A stretch of 64,000 nt of DNA from Lysobacteraceae bacterium (GTDB lineage: Bacteria > Pseudomonadota > Gammaproteobacteria > Xanthomonadales > Rhodanobacteraceae): contig SEHB01000004.1 of assembly GCA_004143945.1 (NCBI GenBank), positions 1-64,000 on the forward strand, given 5' to 3'. This document shows, piece by piece, positions 9,780 to 20,380 of this stretch. Each line of letters begins with the position of its first letter. Position 1 is the stretch's first letter. A program made the translations under genes and the position numbers. Under the pieces are notes generated by a model that did no database searches, was not told the DNA's origin, and worked only from the letters and a program-made list of their open reading frames with translations.

Positions 9780-11093
9780 GTGGCGTCTTCGCAGTCCAAC
9801 CCGTTGGCCGCACTCGGCAAGCTGACCGAGCTCAAGCAGCGCCTGCTGTTCGTGGTCGGCGCGCTGGTCGTTTACCGGCTGGGATCGTTCATTCCGCTGC
9901 CGGGCGTTGATCCCGAGCAGATGACCGAACTGCTGAAGAGCGCAGGCGGCCTGCTCGACATGTTCAACATGTTCTCGGGCGGCGCATTGAGCCGCATGTC
10001 GGTGTTCGCGCTCGGCGTAATCCCCTACATCTCGGCCTCGATCATCGTGCAGATGTTCGCGGCCGTGATTCCGAGCTGGCAGCAGCTGCGCAAGGAAGGC
10101 GAGTCTGGCCGTCGCGTGCTGACGAACTACACGCGCGCCGGCACGCTGGCGCTCGCGATCTTCCAGTCGTTCGGCGTCGGCACGATGCTGCAGACCCAGG
10201 CCGGGGTGGTCTATGCGCCGGGTCCGGGCTTCGTGTTCACGACCGTGATCGGCCTCACTGCCGGCACCATGTTCCTGATGTGGCTCGGCGAGCAGATCAC
10301 CGAGCGCGGCGTAGGCAACGGCATCTCGCTGCTGATCTTCGCGGGCATCGTCGCGGGCCTGCCGGCGGCCGTGGTGCACACGCTGCGCATGGCGCAGACC
10401 GGCGAAATGCCGATCCTGCGCGTGCTGATCGTGTTCGCGATCGTGCTGCTGGTGACGGCGTTCGTGGTGTTCGTCGAGCGCGGGCAGCGCCGGATCACCG
10501 TGAACTATGCGCGTCGCCAGGGTGGCGCCGGCAAGGCGTACATGAACCAGAGTTCGCACCTGCCGCTGAAGATCAACATGGCGGGCGTGATCCCGCCGAT
10601 CTTCGCGTCCTCGCTGCTGATGTTCCCGGCCACCGCCGCGACGTGGTTCAACAATGCGAACGAGGTGCGCTGGCTGCAGGTACTGACGTCCTCGCTCGGC
10701 CCGGGCCAGCCGCTTCACCTGCTGATCTATGGCCTGCTGATCGCGGTCTTCGCGTTCTTCTACACCGCGTTGACGTTCAATTCGCAGGAAACCGCCGACA
10801 ACCTGAAGCGCTCGGGTGCGCTGATTCCCGGTCTCCGCCCCGGCAAGGCGACGGCGGACTACATCGACGGCGTGCTGACCCGGCTCACCGGTGCCGGCGC
10901 GGTGTATCTCGTCGCGGTGTGCCTGATCCCGGACATCCTGCAGAACACCTGGCGGGTGCCGTTCTATTTCGGTGGCACCTCTTTGTTGATCGTGGTGGTC
11001 GTGGTCATGGACTTCACGGCCCAGATCCAGGCGCACCTCGTGTCGCACCAGTACGGAAACCTGCTCAAGAAGGCGAATTTGCGCGGCCGTTGA
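9780..11093 (+). CDS. secY: Protein translocase subunit SecY
   Basis: A 437-residue, ten-helix SecY that starts at a GTG (residues [20 protein letters not shown]). It contains the plug and first-helix region [16 protein letters not shown], cytoplasmic loop [11 protein letters not shown] and the C-terminal [18 protein letters not shown]. SecY is the channel of the SecYEG translocon. The GTG start is placed 4 bases after the rplO stop, with GGAG at the end of rplO. rpmJ, which follows secY in many relatives, is absent. Confidence 0.98.
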   Translation: MASSQSNPLAALGKLTELKQRLLFVVGALVVYRLGSFIPLPGVDPEQMTELLKSAGGLLDMFNMFSGGALSRMSVFALGVIPYISASIIVQMFAAVIPSWQQLRKEGESGRRVLTNYTRAGTLALAIFQSFGVGTMLQTQAGVVYAPGPGFVFTTVIGLTAGTMFLMWLGEQITERGVGNGISLLIFAGIVAGLPAAVVHTLRMAQTGEMPILRVLIVFAIVLLVTAFVVFVERGQRRITVNYARRQGGAGKAYMNQSSHLPLKINMAGVIPPIFASSLLMFPATAATWFNNANEVRWLQVLTSSLGPGQPLHLLIYGLLIAVFAFFYTALTFNSQETADNLKRSGALIPGLRPGKATADYIDGVLTRLTGAGAVYLVAVCLIPDILQNTWRVPFYFGGTSLLIVVVVVMDFTAQIQAHLVSHQYGNLLKKANLRGR

Positions 11094-11131
11094 GCGGCAA
11101 GCATGCAGTAACCGGGCTCGCCGCCCAGGGG

Positions 11132-11160
11132 TTTCCCCGCTGCGGCAATCCCGATATAAT
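11132..11160 (+). promoter_or_regulatory. Candidate sigma-70 promoter for the alpha operon
   Basis: A perfect TATAAT lies at 11155-11160, 45 bases before the rpsM start. The -35 position at 17-base spacing (11132-11137, TTTCCC) is poor. It sits in the secY-rpsM gap where rpmJ would otherwise be, so it could give rpsM-rpsK-rpsD-rpoA-rplQ an independent start. Confidence 0.45.
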
Positions 11161-11204
11161 GTGAAGTTCCCTGCGCATTCAAGCGGTTTTGGAGATCAGA
11201 AAGC

Positions 11205-11561
11205 ATGGCACGCATTGCGGGTGTCAATCTGCCGGTTCAGAAGCATGTCGTGATCGGCCTGCAGAGCATTTTCGGCATCGGCCGTTCGCGCGCGAAGAAG
11301 GTCTGCGAGACCGCGGGCGTCAATCCGGCGGCCAAGATCAAGGACTTGGCCGAGGCCGAGGTGGACAAGCTGCGCCACGAAGTGGCCCGGTTCACGGTCG
11401 AGGGTGACCTGCGTCGCGAGGTCGGCATGTCGATCAAGCGCCTGATCGACCTCGGCACCTACCGTGGCCTGCGCCACCGCCGCGGCCTGCCGCTGCGCGG
11501 GCAGCGTACCCGCACCAACGCGCGCACCCGCAAGGGCCCGCGCCGCGCCATCAGGAAGTAA
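11205..11561 (+). CDS. rpsM: 30S ribosomal protein S13
   Basis: A 118-residue S13 ([20 protein letters not shown]; helix-two-turns-helix [13 protein letters not shown]; basic tail [17 protein letters not shown]). It lies at the top of the 30S head and contacts L5 and P-site tRNA. It is the first gene of the alpha operon. GGAG lies 10 bases before the ATG. Confidence 0.99.
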   Translation: MARIAGVNLPVQKHVVIGLQSIFGIGRSRAKKVCETAGVNPAAKIKDLAEAEVDKLRHEVARFTVEGDLRREVGMSIKRLIDLGTYRGLRHRRGLPLRGQRTRTNARTRKGPRRAIRK

Positions 11562-11569
11562 GAGGCCCC

Positions 11570-11962
11570 ATGAGCAAGCCGGCTGCAACCAAGGTCAAGA
11601 AGAAGATCAAGCGCGTGGTGACGGACGCCGTCGCCCACGTGCAGGCCTCCTTCAACAACACCATCGTCACGATCACCGATCGCCAGGGCAACGCGCTTTC
11701 CTGGGCGACCTCGGGTGGCGCGGGCTTTCGCGGTTCGCGCAAGTCGACGCCGTTCGCGGCCCAGGTCGCGGCCGACAAGGCTGCACGCGTCGCCGCCGAC
11801 TACGGCGTGAAGACGGTGGAAGTGCGCATCAAGGGTCCGGGCCCGGGCCGTGAATCGGCCGTTCGCTCGCTGAACAACGCGGGTTTCAAGGTCACCAACA
11901 TCATCGACGTGACGCCGATCCCGCACAACGGGTGCCGACCGCCGAAGAAGCGCCGGGTCTGA
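11570..11962 (+). CDS. rpsK: 30S ribosomal protein S11
   Basis: A 130-residue S11 containing [19 protein letters not shown], the conserved [12 protein letters not shown] and the basic end [10 protein letters not shown]. It is part of the 30S platform near the E site. It ends before a 138-base gap containing three hairpins upstream of rpsD. Confidence 0.99.
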   Translation: MSKPAATKVKKKIKRVVTDAVAHVQASFNNTIVTITDRQGNALSWATSGGAGFRGSRKSTPFAAQVAADKAARVAADYGVKTVEVRIKGPGPGRESAVRSLNNAGFKVTNIIDVTPIPHNGCRPPKKRRV

Positions 11963-11971
11963 CGCCGGCTG

Positions 11972-12079
11972 CCCCCGCGCGACGGGGGTTGCGGTTGCCG
12001 GCCCGCATGGCCGGAACCTGGAACGCATTGCGATCCTCGTCGATCGCGGGAACCAAGGACCGGCCTTGCATGGCCGGTC
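11972..12079 (+). promoter_or_regulatory. Three successive hairpins in the rpsK-rpsD gap
   Basis: Hairpin 1 (11972-11988) has arms CCCCCG/CGGGGG. Hairpin 2 (about 11994-12017) has arms GTTGCCGGCC/GGCCGGAAC with one bulge. Hairpin 3 (12058-12079) has perfect 8-bp arms GACCGGCC/GGCCGGTC, ending 21 bases before the rpsD ATG. None has a proper U-tract. S4, the product of rpsD, is the translational repressor of the alpha operon in E. coli, acting before rpsM. A role for these stems in S4 control or mRNA processing is inference. Confidence 0.5.
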
Positions 12080-12100
12080 TTCCACCAAGAGAGTGTCACA

Positions 12101-12733
12101 ATGGCTCGTTATATCGGACCCACCTGCAAGCTGGCGCGCCGCGAAGGCGCCGACCTCAGCCTCAAGAGCCCGGCGCGCGCGATCGATTCGAAGTGCAAGC
12201 TGGAACAGAAGCCGGGCCAGCACGGCGCCGCCGGCATGAAGCGCGGCCGCCTGTCCGACTACGGCGTGCAGCTGCGCGAGAAGCAGAAGGTCAAGCGCAT
12301 CTATGGCCTGCTCGAGCGCCAGTTCCGCTCGTACTACACCAAGGCTTCTAGCCAGAAGGGCAATGCGGGAGAGAACCTGCTGCGCCTGCTCGAAGGGCGC
12401 CTCGACAACGTTGTCTACCGCATGGGCTTCGCGGTCACCCGCGCGCAGGCGCGCCAGCTCGTCTCGCACGCTGCGGTGCGCGTGAACGGCAAGAAGGTGA
12501 ACCTGCCGTCCTACCAGGTGCGTCCGGGTGACGAGATCGCGTTGTCCGAGCGCGCGAAGACCCAGCTGCGCGTGCAGGAAGCCCTGACGGTGTCGCAGGA
12601 GATGGATCTCGTGCCGACCTGGATCGAAGTCGATGCGAAGAAGGCGAGCGGCCTGTTCAAGGCGCTGCCCGAGCGTTCCGACCTTCCGTCGGACATCAAC
12701 GAAAGCCTGATCATCGAGCTCTACTCGAAGTAA
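12101..12733 (+). CDS. rpsD: 30S ribosomal protein S4
   Basis: A 210-residue S4 ([39 protein letters not shown]) with the S4 RNA-binding domain around residues 97-160 ([20 protein letters not shown]). It nucleates 30S assembly at the five-way junction of 16S rRNA. It has two well-separated cysteines rather than a zinc knuckle. It is preceded by a hairpin-rich leader. Confidence 0.99.
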   Translation: MARYIGPTCKLARREGADLSLKSPARAIDSKCKLEQKPGQHGAAGMKRGRLSDYGVQLREKQKVKRIYGLLERQFRSYYTKASSQKGNAGENLLRLLEGRLDNVVYRMGFAVTRAQARQLVSHAAVRVNGKKVNLPSYQVRPGDEIALSERAKTQLRVQEALTVSQEMDLVPTWIEVDAKKASGLFKALPERSDLPSDINESLIIELYSK

Positions 12734-12810
12734 CGAGGTCCGGCGCCGCCGGGCTTCCGCGGGCAAACATTCACTGAAGGGTCCTGCGGGGCCCTTGGAG
12801 TCAAGCTCTT

Positions 12811-13809
12811 ATGGCGGGATCGTCAACCACTGTGCTGCGTCCGCGCGGGATCCAGGTCGAGCGCATCGGCGCCGACCGGGCGCGCGTCATCGTCGAACCC
12901 CTCGAGCGAGGCTTCGGCCACACGCTCGGCAATGCGCTTCGCCGCGTACTGCTCTCGTCGATTCCCGGCAGCGCGATCGTCGAGGTGGAGATCGACGGCG
13001 TGCTGCACGAGTACACCACGCTCGAAGGCCTGCAGGAAGACGTGATCGAGGTTTTGCTCAACCTCAAGGACGTCGCGATCCGCATGCACGGCCAGGACGA
13101 GGCGATGCTGAGCCTCAGCAAGAAGGGCAAGGGCGTCGTGACCGCGGCAGACATCAAGGTCGATCATTCGGTCGAGATCGTCAATCCCGACCACGTGATC
13201 TGCCACCTGACCAAGGACGTCGCGCTGAACATGCGCCTCAAGGTCGCGCGCGGCGCGGGCTACCAGCCCGCGACGGCGCGGCGCCTGCCGGACGAGGAAG
13301 CGCGTCCGATCGGCCGCCTGCAGCTCGATGCCTCGTTCTGCCCGGTTCGCCGCGTCGCGTACAACGTTGAGAGCGCGCGCCTCGAGCAGCGCACCGACCT
13401 CGACAAGCTCGTGCTGGACGTCGAGACCAATGGCGCGATCGATGCCGAGGAGGCCGTGCGCAAGGCGGCCGAGATCCTGCAGGACCAGATCAGCGTGTTC
13501 GGCGACTTCAGCCGTCGCGAGAGCTCGGATGCGAAGACCGACAAGAGCGGCGTCGATCCGGTCCTGCTGCGTCCGATCGACGATCTCGAGCTGACGGTTC
13601 GTTCGGCCAACTGCCTCAAGGCCGAAAGCATCTACTACATCGGCGACCTCGTGCAGAAGACCGAAGTCGAGCTGCTGAAGACGCCGAACCTCGGCAAGAA
13701 GTCGCTCACCGAAATCAAGGACGTGCTGTACCAGCGCGGCCTGCAGCTCGGCATGAAGCTCGAGAGCTGGCCGCCGCCGGGCCTCGTGCACGGCATGCAG
13801 CTGGGTTGA
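12811..13809 (+). CDS. rpoA: RNA polymerase subunit alpha
   Basis: A 332-residue alpha subunit. The N-terminal dimerisation domain includes [22 protein letters not shown] and [16 protein letters not shown]. The C-terminal domain (about residues 245-325) carries [16 protein letters not shown], with the Arg, Asn and Cys that contact UP elements and activators, and [17 protein letters not shown]. The start ATG follows TTGGAG. The long 161-base gap to rplQ holds a strong inverted repeat. Confidence 0.99.
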   Translation: MAGSSTTVLRPRGIQVERIGADRARVIVEPLERGFGHTLGNALRRVLLSSIPGSAIVEVEIDGVLHEYTTLEGLQEDVIEVLLNLKDVAIRMHGQDEAMLSLSKKGKGVVTAADIKVDHSVEIVNPDHVICHLTKDVALNMRLKVARGAGYQPATARRLPDEEARPIGRLQLDASFCPVRRVAYNVESARLEQRTDLDKLVLDVETNGAIDAEEAVRKAAEILQDQISVFGDFSRRESSDAKTDKSGVDPVLLRPIDDLELTVRSANCLKAESIYYIGDLVQKTEVELLKTPNLGKKSLTEIKDVLYQRGLQLGMKLESWPPPGLVHGMQLG

Positions 13810-13818
13810 TGTGAAGCC

Positions 13819-13895
13819 GGGAATGGGGAATAGGGAATCGTGGAAGCAGAGTGGTGTGCCTTTCAACGATTCTCCATTCCTGATTCCCCATTCCC
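13819..13895 (+). repeat. G-rich intergenic inverted repeat (GGGAATGGGGAAT type), copy 2
   Basis: The 5' arm (13819-13843) reads GGGAATGGGGAATAGGGAAT and continues. The 3' arm (13864-13895) is a close reverse complement (GATTCCCCATTCCC at its end). The loop is about 20 bases. The predicted RNA stem separates rpoA from rplQ. It is the same family as the repeat between rpsJ and rplC. Confidence 0.75.
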
Positions 13896-13970
13896 AATAA
13901 AAAGCGGGTAACCGCGGGAATCCGGACGCAGGCGCCGGTTCTCATAACAATCGAGATAGAGGATTCCACC

Positions 13971-14357
13971 ATGCGTCACCAGAAGTCCGGCCGCAAGTTC
14001 AACCGCACGAGCAGCCATCGCGAAGCGATGTTCAAGAACATGGCCGCGTCGCTGTTCAAGCACGAGCTGATCCGCACCACGTTGCCGAAGGCGAAGGAAC
14101 TTCGCCGCGTCGCCGAGCCGCTGATCACGCTCGCGAAGGTGGACGGGGTCGCCAATCGCCGCCTCGCGTTCGCGCGACTGCGCGACAAGGAGGCGGTCGG
14201 CAAGCTGTTCGTCGAACTCGGCCCGCGTTACCGCGAGCGCAAGGGCGGTTACCTTCGCCTGCTCAAGTGCGGTTTCCGCGTCGGCGACAATGCGCCGATG
14301 GCCTACGTCGAGCTGGTCGATCGCCCGCGCGCGGACGCCGACCAGGCCGCGGATTGA
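13971..14357 (+). CDS. rplQ: 50S ribosomal protein L17
   Basis: A 128-residue L17 starting [21 protein letters not shown] and containing [23 protein letters not shown] and the conserved [27 protein letters not shown]. It lies by the tunnel exit. It is the last gene of the ribosomal block and is followed directly by an intrinsic terminator. Confidence 0.99.
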   Translation: MRHQKSGRKFNRTSSHREAMFKNMAASLFKHELIRTTLPKAKELRRVAEPLITLAKVDGVANRRLAFARLRDKEAVGKLFVELGPRYRERKGGYLRLLKCGFRVGDNAPMAYVELVDRPRADADQAAD

Positions 14358-14379
14358 ACCCAGGCGGTCCGCGCGCTGA

Positions 14380-14408
14380 AAGACCCCGGCATGACCGGGG
14401 TTTTTCGT
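14380..14408 (+). terminator. Rho-independent terminator after rplQ
   Basis: The stem ACCCCGG (14383-14389) pairs with CCGGGGT (14395-14401) around a 5-base loop. It is followed by a TTTTT tract interrupted by CG (to 14410). It closes the alpha operon. Confidence 0.85.
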
Positions 14409-14410
14409 TT

Positions 14411-15658
14411 CTGATTCCGGCGCTGCATCGCGACCGCGGCCGGACCCGCGGGCCGGACTGGCTGCTCGGGATCCTGCTCGGCGCCCTCTACGTCGCGGCG
14501 ATCGTGCTGATGCACGGCCACCCGCGCATGCTCTCCGACGAGGTCAACCACTACCCGCAGATCGCGCTGTTCCTGCGCGGCGACATCCGCGTGCTGGTCG
14601 ACTACCTGACGACGATCCCTGGCTACCACGCGCTGGTCGCGGCGCTCATGCGCGTGTTCGGGGCCGATGGACTCGATGCCGCGCGCCTCGTCAACGCAGC
14701 CTTCGGACTCGTCGCGGCCGGCGGCTTCCATGCACTGCGCCGGGACGCGTGGCCGGGCACCGAGTCGATCGCGACTGCCCAGTTGCTGGTGCTGCCGATC
14801 CTGGTGCCGCTGTTCTTCATCGTCTACACCGACGTGCTCGCACTCGCGCTGGTCCTGTGGGCCGTTTGGGCAACTCTTCGGGGGTGCCACTGGGTGTCGG
14901 TCGCATTGCTCTGCGTGCTCGTGTGCGTGCGCCAGAACGCGGTGGTCTGGTCGGGCTTCGCCGCGGTGCTCGCGCTGTGGCCGATCTGGCGGCGGGGCGG
15001 ATCCGGTGCGTGGCGCGAGCTCGCTCGGGTCGCCTGGCCGTACCTGCTGCCGTCGGCCGGGTTCCTCGGCTTCTGGGCCTGGAATGGTTCGATCTCGCTC
15101 TCGACCGGCCAGGCTGCGATGCACCCCGACCTGCAGCTGCATGCCGGAAACGTGTTCCTCGCGCTGTTCCTCGCGGGCGCGCTGTTGCCGTTGCACGTCG
15201 TCACGGGCCTCGGGGACTTCGCGGGCGCAGCGCGTCGGCGCGGCTGGCTCATGCTGCTGCCGATCGCGCTGTTCGCGGCCGTCTGGTTCGGATTCCGCGT
15301 CGACAATCCGTACAACACCGCGTTGCCGGACTACTACGTGCGCAATGCGTTCCTGCTCGCAGTCGCGTCGGATCCGCTCGTGCGCGCGGCATTCGGGCTC
15401 GTCGTCGCGGCGGCCGCCTGCGCGCTGGCGCCGACGCCGTTGCGGCCCTCGCATGCGGCCTGGCTGTACGCATTCGGCGCGTTCTTCCTAGCCGCGTCCT
15501 GGCTCATCGAGCAACGATACGCACTGGTGCCACTGGTCCTGTGGCTCGCGTTCCGCCGCCAACGTTCGACGACGATCGAATTCGCGACGTTCGCACTTTG
15601 GCTGCTGCTCGCGGTCTGCGTATACGCGGGCATGATCTCCGACCGCTTCTTCCTGTAG
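14411..15658 (+). CDS. ALG10-like polytopic glucosyltransferase homologue
   Basis: A multi-spanning protein of about 410 residues that resembles the eukaryotic ALG10/DIE2 family (GT59), which adds the last glucose to dolichol-linked oligosaccharide. Visible family-like blocks in order are an acidic first loop LSDEVNHYPQIALFLRG, LTTIPGYHALVA, FFIVYTDVLAL, CVRQNAVVWSG, an HPDLQLHAGN loop, a late VDNPYNTALPDYYVRN and LIEQRYALVPLVLW. About ten hydrophobic segments are present. The start is uncertain: no in-frame ATG precedes the first membrane helix. I use CTG at 14411, just after the rplQ terminator; TTG at 14354 is possible, and ATG at 14510 would delete helix 1. A bacterial glucosyl- or glycosyltransferase using a polyprenyl-phosphate donor is inference. 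Confidence 0.65.
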   Translation: MIPALHRDRGRTRGPDWLLGILLGALYVAAIVLMHGHPRMLSDEVNHYPQIALFLRGDIRVLVDYLTTIPGYHALVAALMRVFGADGLDAARLVNAAFGLVAAGGFHALRRDAWPGTESIATAQLLVLPILVPLFFIVYTDVLALALVLWAVWATLRGCHWVSVALLCVLVCVRQNAVVWSGFAAVLALWPIWRRGGSGAWRELARVAWPYLLPSAGFLGFWAWNGSISLSTGQAAMHPDLQLHAGNVFLALFLAGALLPLHVVTGLGDFAGAARRRGWLMLLPIALFAAVWFGFRVDNPYNTALPDYYVRNAFLLAVASDPLVRAAFGLVVAAAACALAPTPLRPSHAAWLYAFGAFFLAASWLIEQRYALVPLVLWLAFRRQRSTTIEFATFALWLLLAVCVYAGMISDRFFL

Positions 15659-15707
15659 CTTGCCCGAGGCCGAGCCGCAGACGATCGACTTCCATCACGG
15701 TGACTGC

Positions 15708-16238
15708 ATGAATCCCAATCCGTTCGCCTGGTCCTTCCGCGCGCAATTCCTCGCCGGCGCGATCGCCTGCGCCGCCTTGCTCGCGTATGCGTTGTACGAG
15801 CAGTTCCAGATCGGGCTCGAGCCGTGCCCGAAGTGCATCTTCCAGCGCATCGCATTCATCGCGATGGGGGTGTTCTTCCTCGCGGGCGCCGCGCACGGGC
15901 CCGGTCGGCTCGGTCGGCGCGTGTATGCGGTGCTCGTCGCGATCGCGGCGGTCGTCGGTTCGGTCGTCGCGATCCGCCATCTCGTCGTGCAGTTCACGCC
16001 GCAGGATCCCTTGATGTCGGGCTGTGGCCCCGGACTCAATTACCTGCTCGACGCGTTCCCGCTGGCCGAAGCGGTCAAGAAGGCATTCATGGCGACCGGC
16101 GACTGCGGCGACATCGACTGGACCTTCCTCGGTCTCACGATGCCGGCCTGGACCCTGATCTGGTACGTGCTGCTCGGCGCGGGTGCGCTCTGGGCCGGAT
16201 TCCGCCGCCGCCGCGCGGACGCATCCGGACTCGCCTGA
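15708..16238 (+). CDS. dsbB: Disulfide bond formation protein DsbB
   Basis: A 176-residue four-helix membrane protein. It reoxidises periplasmic DsbA using quinone. The first cysteine pair C40-C43 lies in EPCPKCIFQR. The second pair is C106 (SGCGPGLNY) and C133 (TGDCGDIDW), matching the E. coli positions 41/44 and 104/130. The ATG at 15708 (MNPNPFAWSFRAQF) puts the first helix at the expected place. No DsbA gene lies nearby. Confidence 0.95.
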   Translation: MNPNPFAWSFRAQFLAGAIACAALLAYALYEQFQIGLEPCPKCIFQRIAFIAMGVFFLAGAAHGPGRLGRRVYAVLVAIAAVVGSVVAIRHLVVQFTPQDPLMSGCGPGLNYLLDAFPLAEAVKKAFMATGDCGDIDWTFLGLTMPAWTLIWYVLLGAGALWAGFRRRRADASGLA

Positions 16239-16314
16239 GGAGTACCACGGTCCCGTAGGCGCACCTCGCGGGCTGTGGCATCATGGTTTTCCGCAGTGCA
16301 GCAAGCGAGGCGCC

Positions 16315-17694
16315 ATGAGCTCGATCGAGCGAAACATCCTGCCCGTCCGCGAGGCGGCGGGATGGGCGCCTTCCTCGTGGCAGGGCAAGCCGCAGGCGCA
16401 GCAGCCGGTGTACGCCGATCGCGCCGAACTCGCCGACGCGCTCGAGCGCCTGCAGCAGCTGCCTCCGCTGGTCACGTCCTGGGAAATCCTCGCGCTCAAG
16501 CAACTGCTCGCCGACGCGGCCGAAGGCCGGCGTTTCGTGCTGCAGGGTGGTGACTGCGCCGAAAGTTTCGACGACTGCACATCTCCGCTGATCTCCAACC
16601 GGCTCAAGGTCATGCTGCAGATGAGCCTCGTGCTCGTGCACGGCCTCAAGCTGCCGGTGGTCCGCGTCGGTCGATTCGCGGGCCAGTACGCGAAGCCGCG
16701 CTCGACCGACGTGGAAACGCGCGACGGCGTCTCGCTGCCGAGCTACCGTGGCGATCTCGTCAACGGCGCGGCGTTCGACGCGACGGCGCGCCGCGCCGAC
16801 CCGCAGCGGCTGATCCGCGGCCACGCGAGCTCGGCGATGACGATGAACTTCGTGCGCGCGCTCATCGATGGCGGTTTCGCCGACCTGCATCATCCCGAAT
16901 ACTGGGACCTCGGCTGGGTCGAACATTCGCCGCTGCACGACGAATACCGGCAGATGGTCGAATCGATCGGCAACTCGCTGCGCTTCATGGAAACGCTCGC
17001 GGGCGAGCCGATCGGCAGCTACCAGCGCGTCGACTTCTTCACCTCGCACGAGGCGCTCGTCCTGCATTACGAGCAGGCGCTGACGCGCCAGGTGCCGCGC
17101 CAGTGGGGCTGGTTCAACCTGTCCACGCATTTCCCGTGGATCGGCATGCGCACGGCCGCGCTCGATGGCGCGCATGTCGAGTACTTCCGCGGATTGCGCA
17201 ATCCGGTCGCGGTGAAGATCGGGCCGTCGGTGACGCCGGACCAGTTGCTGCGGCTCGTCGATGCGCTCGACCCGGATCGCGACCCCGGCCGCCTGACCTT
17301 GATCCATCGCATGGGTGCGGGCGCGATCGAGGCGAAGCTGCCGGCACTGCTCGCCGCGCTCAAGGCGGCCGGGCGGCGGCCACTGTGGATCTGCGACCCG
17401 ATGCACGGCAACACCGAAACGCTCGGCAACGGCGTGAAGACCCGGCGATTCGAGAAGATCCGCGCGGAACTCGACCTCGCGTTCGACCTCCACGCCGATG
17501 CCGGCACGCGGCTCGGCGGCGTGCACCTCGAGCTCACCGGCGAGAACGTGACGGAATGCCTCGGAGGCGCGCGCGACCTGACCGAAGTCGATCTCGCGCG
17601 CGCGTACAAGTCGCAGGTCGATCCGCGCCTCAACTACGAGCAATCGCTCGAACTCGCGATGCGGATCGTGCACAAGCGCGGCGGAATCACCTGA
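16315..17694 (+). CDS. aroG: Class II 3-deoxy-D-arabino-heptulosonate-7-phosphate synthase
   Basis: A 459-residue plant/actinobacterial-type (AroA-II) DAHP synthase. It condenses phosphoenolpyruvate and erythrose 4-phosphate at the head of the shikimate pathway. Motifs include VLQGGDCAESF, VRVGRFAGQYAKPRS, GDLVNG, RGHASSAMTMNF, KIGPSVTPDQ, IHRMGAG and CDPMHGNTE, which carry metal- and PEP-binding residues. It is unrelated in sequence to E. coli AroF/G/H. The ATG at 16315 has GCGAGG upstream. A 76-base gap separates it from dsbB. Confidence 0.95.
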   Translation: MSSIERNILPVREAAGWAPSSWQGKPQAQQPVYADRAELADALERLQQLPPLVTSWEILALKQLLADAAEGRRFVLQGGDCAESFDDCTSPLISNRLKVMLQMSLVLVHGLKLPVVRVGRFAGQYAKPRSTDVETRDGVSLPSYRGDLVNGAAFDATARRADPQRLIRGHASSAMTMNFVRALIDGGFADLHHPEYWDLGWVEHSPLHDEYRQMVESIGNSLRFMETLAGEPIGSYQRVDFFTSHEALVLHYEQALTRQVPRQWGWFNLSTHFPWIGMRTAALDGAHVEYFRGLRNPVAVKIGPSVTPDQLLRLVDALDPDRDPGRLTLIHRMGAGAIEAKLPALLAALKAAGRRPLWICDPMHGNTETLGNGVKTRRFEKIRAELDLAFDLHADAGTRLGGVHLELTGENVTECLGGARDLTEVDLARAYKSQVDPRLNYEQSLELAMRIVHKRGGIT

Positions 17695-17773
17695 CGCGTC
17701 GCAGCGGCGACGCGCGATAGTCGATCGGACTCAAGCCCCTCCCGCGGCGAGGGCAGCGTCTGCTCTCAACCTT

Positions 17774-17793
17774 CAGCCCGCTCCAGCGGGCTG
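17774..17793 (-). terminator. Hairpin immediately after typA stop
   Basis: A perfect 9-bp stem (CAGCCCGCT, 2-base loop, AGCGGGCTG) lies 3 bases past the typA stop on the minus strand, in the space between convergent aroG and typA. It has no U-tract. It may act as a 3'-end stabiliser or a Rho-assisted terminator. Confidence 0.4.
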
Positions 17794-17796
17794 CCG

Positions 17797-19629
<1,833 letters not shown>

Positions 19630-19679
19630 GCGAATGGGCGGCGCCCGCAAGGGGCCGCTACAGGCAAAAAGGGTTCCCG

Positions 19680-19685
19680 ATTATA
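19680..19685 (-). promoter_or_regulatory. Candidate -10 box for typA
   Basis: On the minus strand, TATAAT reads from 19685 to 19680. Transcription would start near 19673, giving a leader of about 43 bases. No good -35 lies at 16-18 bases; TTGTGC occurs at 22 bases, which is too far. The assignment rests on the perfect hexamer and its position. Confidence 0.4.
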
Positions 19686-19819
19686 CGCGGGATCCGGGCG
19701 CTGCGGTGCACAATCGTCGCAGCGGGGATTCTGGCGGGCCATACCACCCGTGCTTCGGGTAAAGTTCGGGACCCTCGCGGCCGGCCACGGCCGATTCCGT
19801 ACCCTGGAGACCTCGAACC

Positions 19820-20341
19820 ATGCCCCTGAGCGCCACGATCACGACTTCGCGCGGCCCGATCCGCCTGCGCCTGCACGACGACAAGACGCCGCTGACCGTC
19901 GCGAGTTTCGTCAACCTCGCGCAGCGTGGTTACTACGACAACCTGACCTTCCACCGGGTGATCCCCGACTTCATGATCCAGGGCGGCTGCCCGCAGGGCA
20001 GTGGCACCGGCGGTCCCGGCTACAAGTTCGAAGACGAAATCGTGCCGGCCCTCAAGCACGACCGACCGGGCATCCTGTCGATGGCGAACGCGGGTCCGCG
20101 CACGAACGGCAGCCAGTTCTTCATCACGCACGTCGCGACGCCATGGCTCGATGGCAAGCACACGGTATTCGGTGAAGTGATCGGTGCCGAGGACCAGAAG
20201 GTCGTCGATGCGATCCGCGGCGGGGACGCGATCGAGTCGATCCGCATCGAAGGCGACGCGACCGCGTTGCTCGAGAGCCAGCAGGCACGCGTCGCGGAAT
20301 GGAACGCGGCGCTCGCGGCGAGCGGCCGGACGCTGCGCTGA
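19820..20341 (+). CDS. Cyclophilin-type peptidyl-prolyl cis-trans isomerase
   Basis: A 173-residue cyclophilin without a signal peptide, so probably cytoplasmic. The catalytic and binding core is intact: [13 protein letters not shown] (catalytic Arg), [16 protein letters not shown] and the [12 protein letters not shown] segment with the usual tryptophan. A charged 20-residue C-terminal extension ([20 protein letters not shown]) follows the domain. It is transcribed divergently from typA and convergently with the YeaQ-like gene. Confidence 0.95.
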   Translation: MPLSATITTSRGPIRLRLHDDKTPLTVASFVNLAQRGYYDNLTFHRVIPDFMIQGGCPQGSGTGGPGYKFEDEIVPALKHDRPGILSMANAGPRTNGSQFFITHVATPWLDGKHTVFGEVIGAEDQKVVDAIRGGDAIESIRIEGDATALLESQQARVAEWNAALAASGRTLR

Positions 20342-20342
20342 A

Positions 20343-20373
20343 GCGATCCGGCGCCCGCCGGGGCGCCGGTCGC
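20343..20373. terminator. Strong hairpin between convergent genes
   Basis: Arms GCGA-T-CCGGCGCCC (20343-20356) and GGGCGCCGG-TCGC (20361-20373) form a 13-bp stem with one bulged T and a 4-base loop. It sits between the stops of the cyclophilin (plus) and YeaQ-like (minus) genes, so it could serve both. There is no U-tract on either side. Confidence 0.5.
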
Positions 20374-20380
20374 ATCCGGG

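Noticed and set aside
11094-11204. A possible rpmJ gene between secY and rpsM
   Set aside because: No frame encodes the short basic Cys/His L36 protein here.
14267-14410. Upstream extension of the ALG10-like frame
   Set aside because: It overlaps rplQ and its terminator and encodes Arg/Pro-rich sequence, so it is not part of the protein.
17695-17796. A third REP-like element near GCCCCTCCCGCGG between aroG and typA
   Set aside because: Only the head region is similar and no matching hairpin arm follows; the similarity is too short to call.
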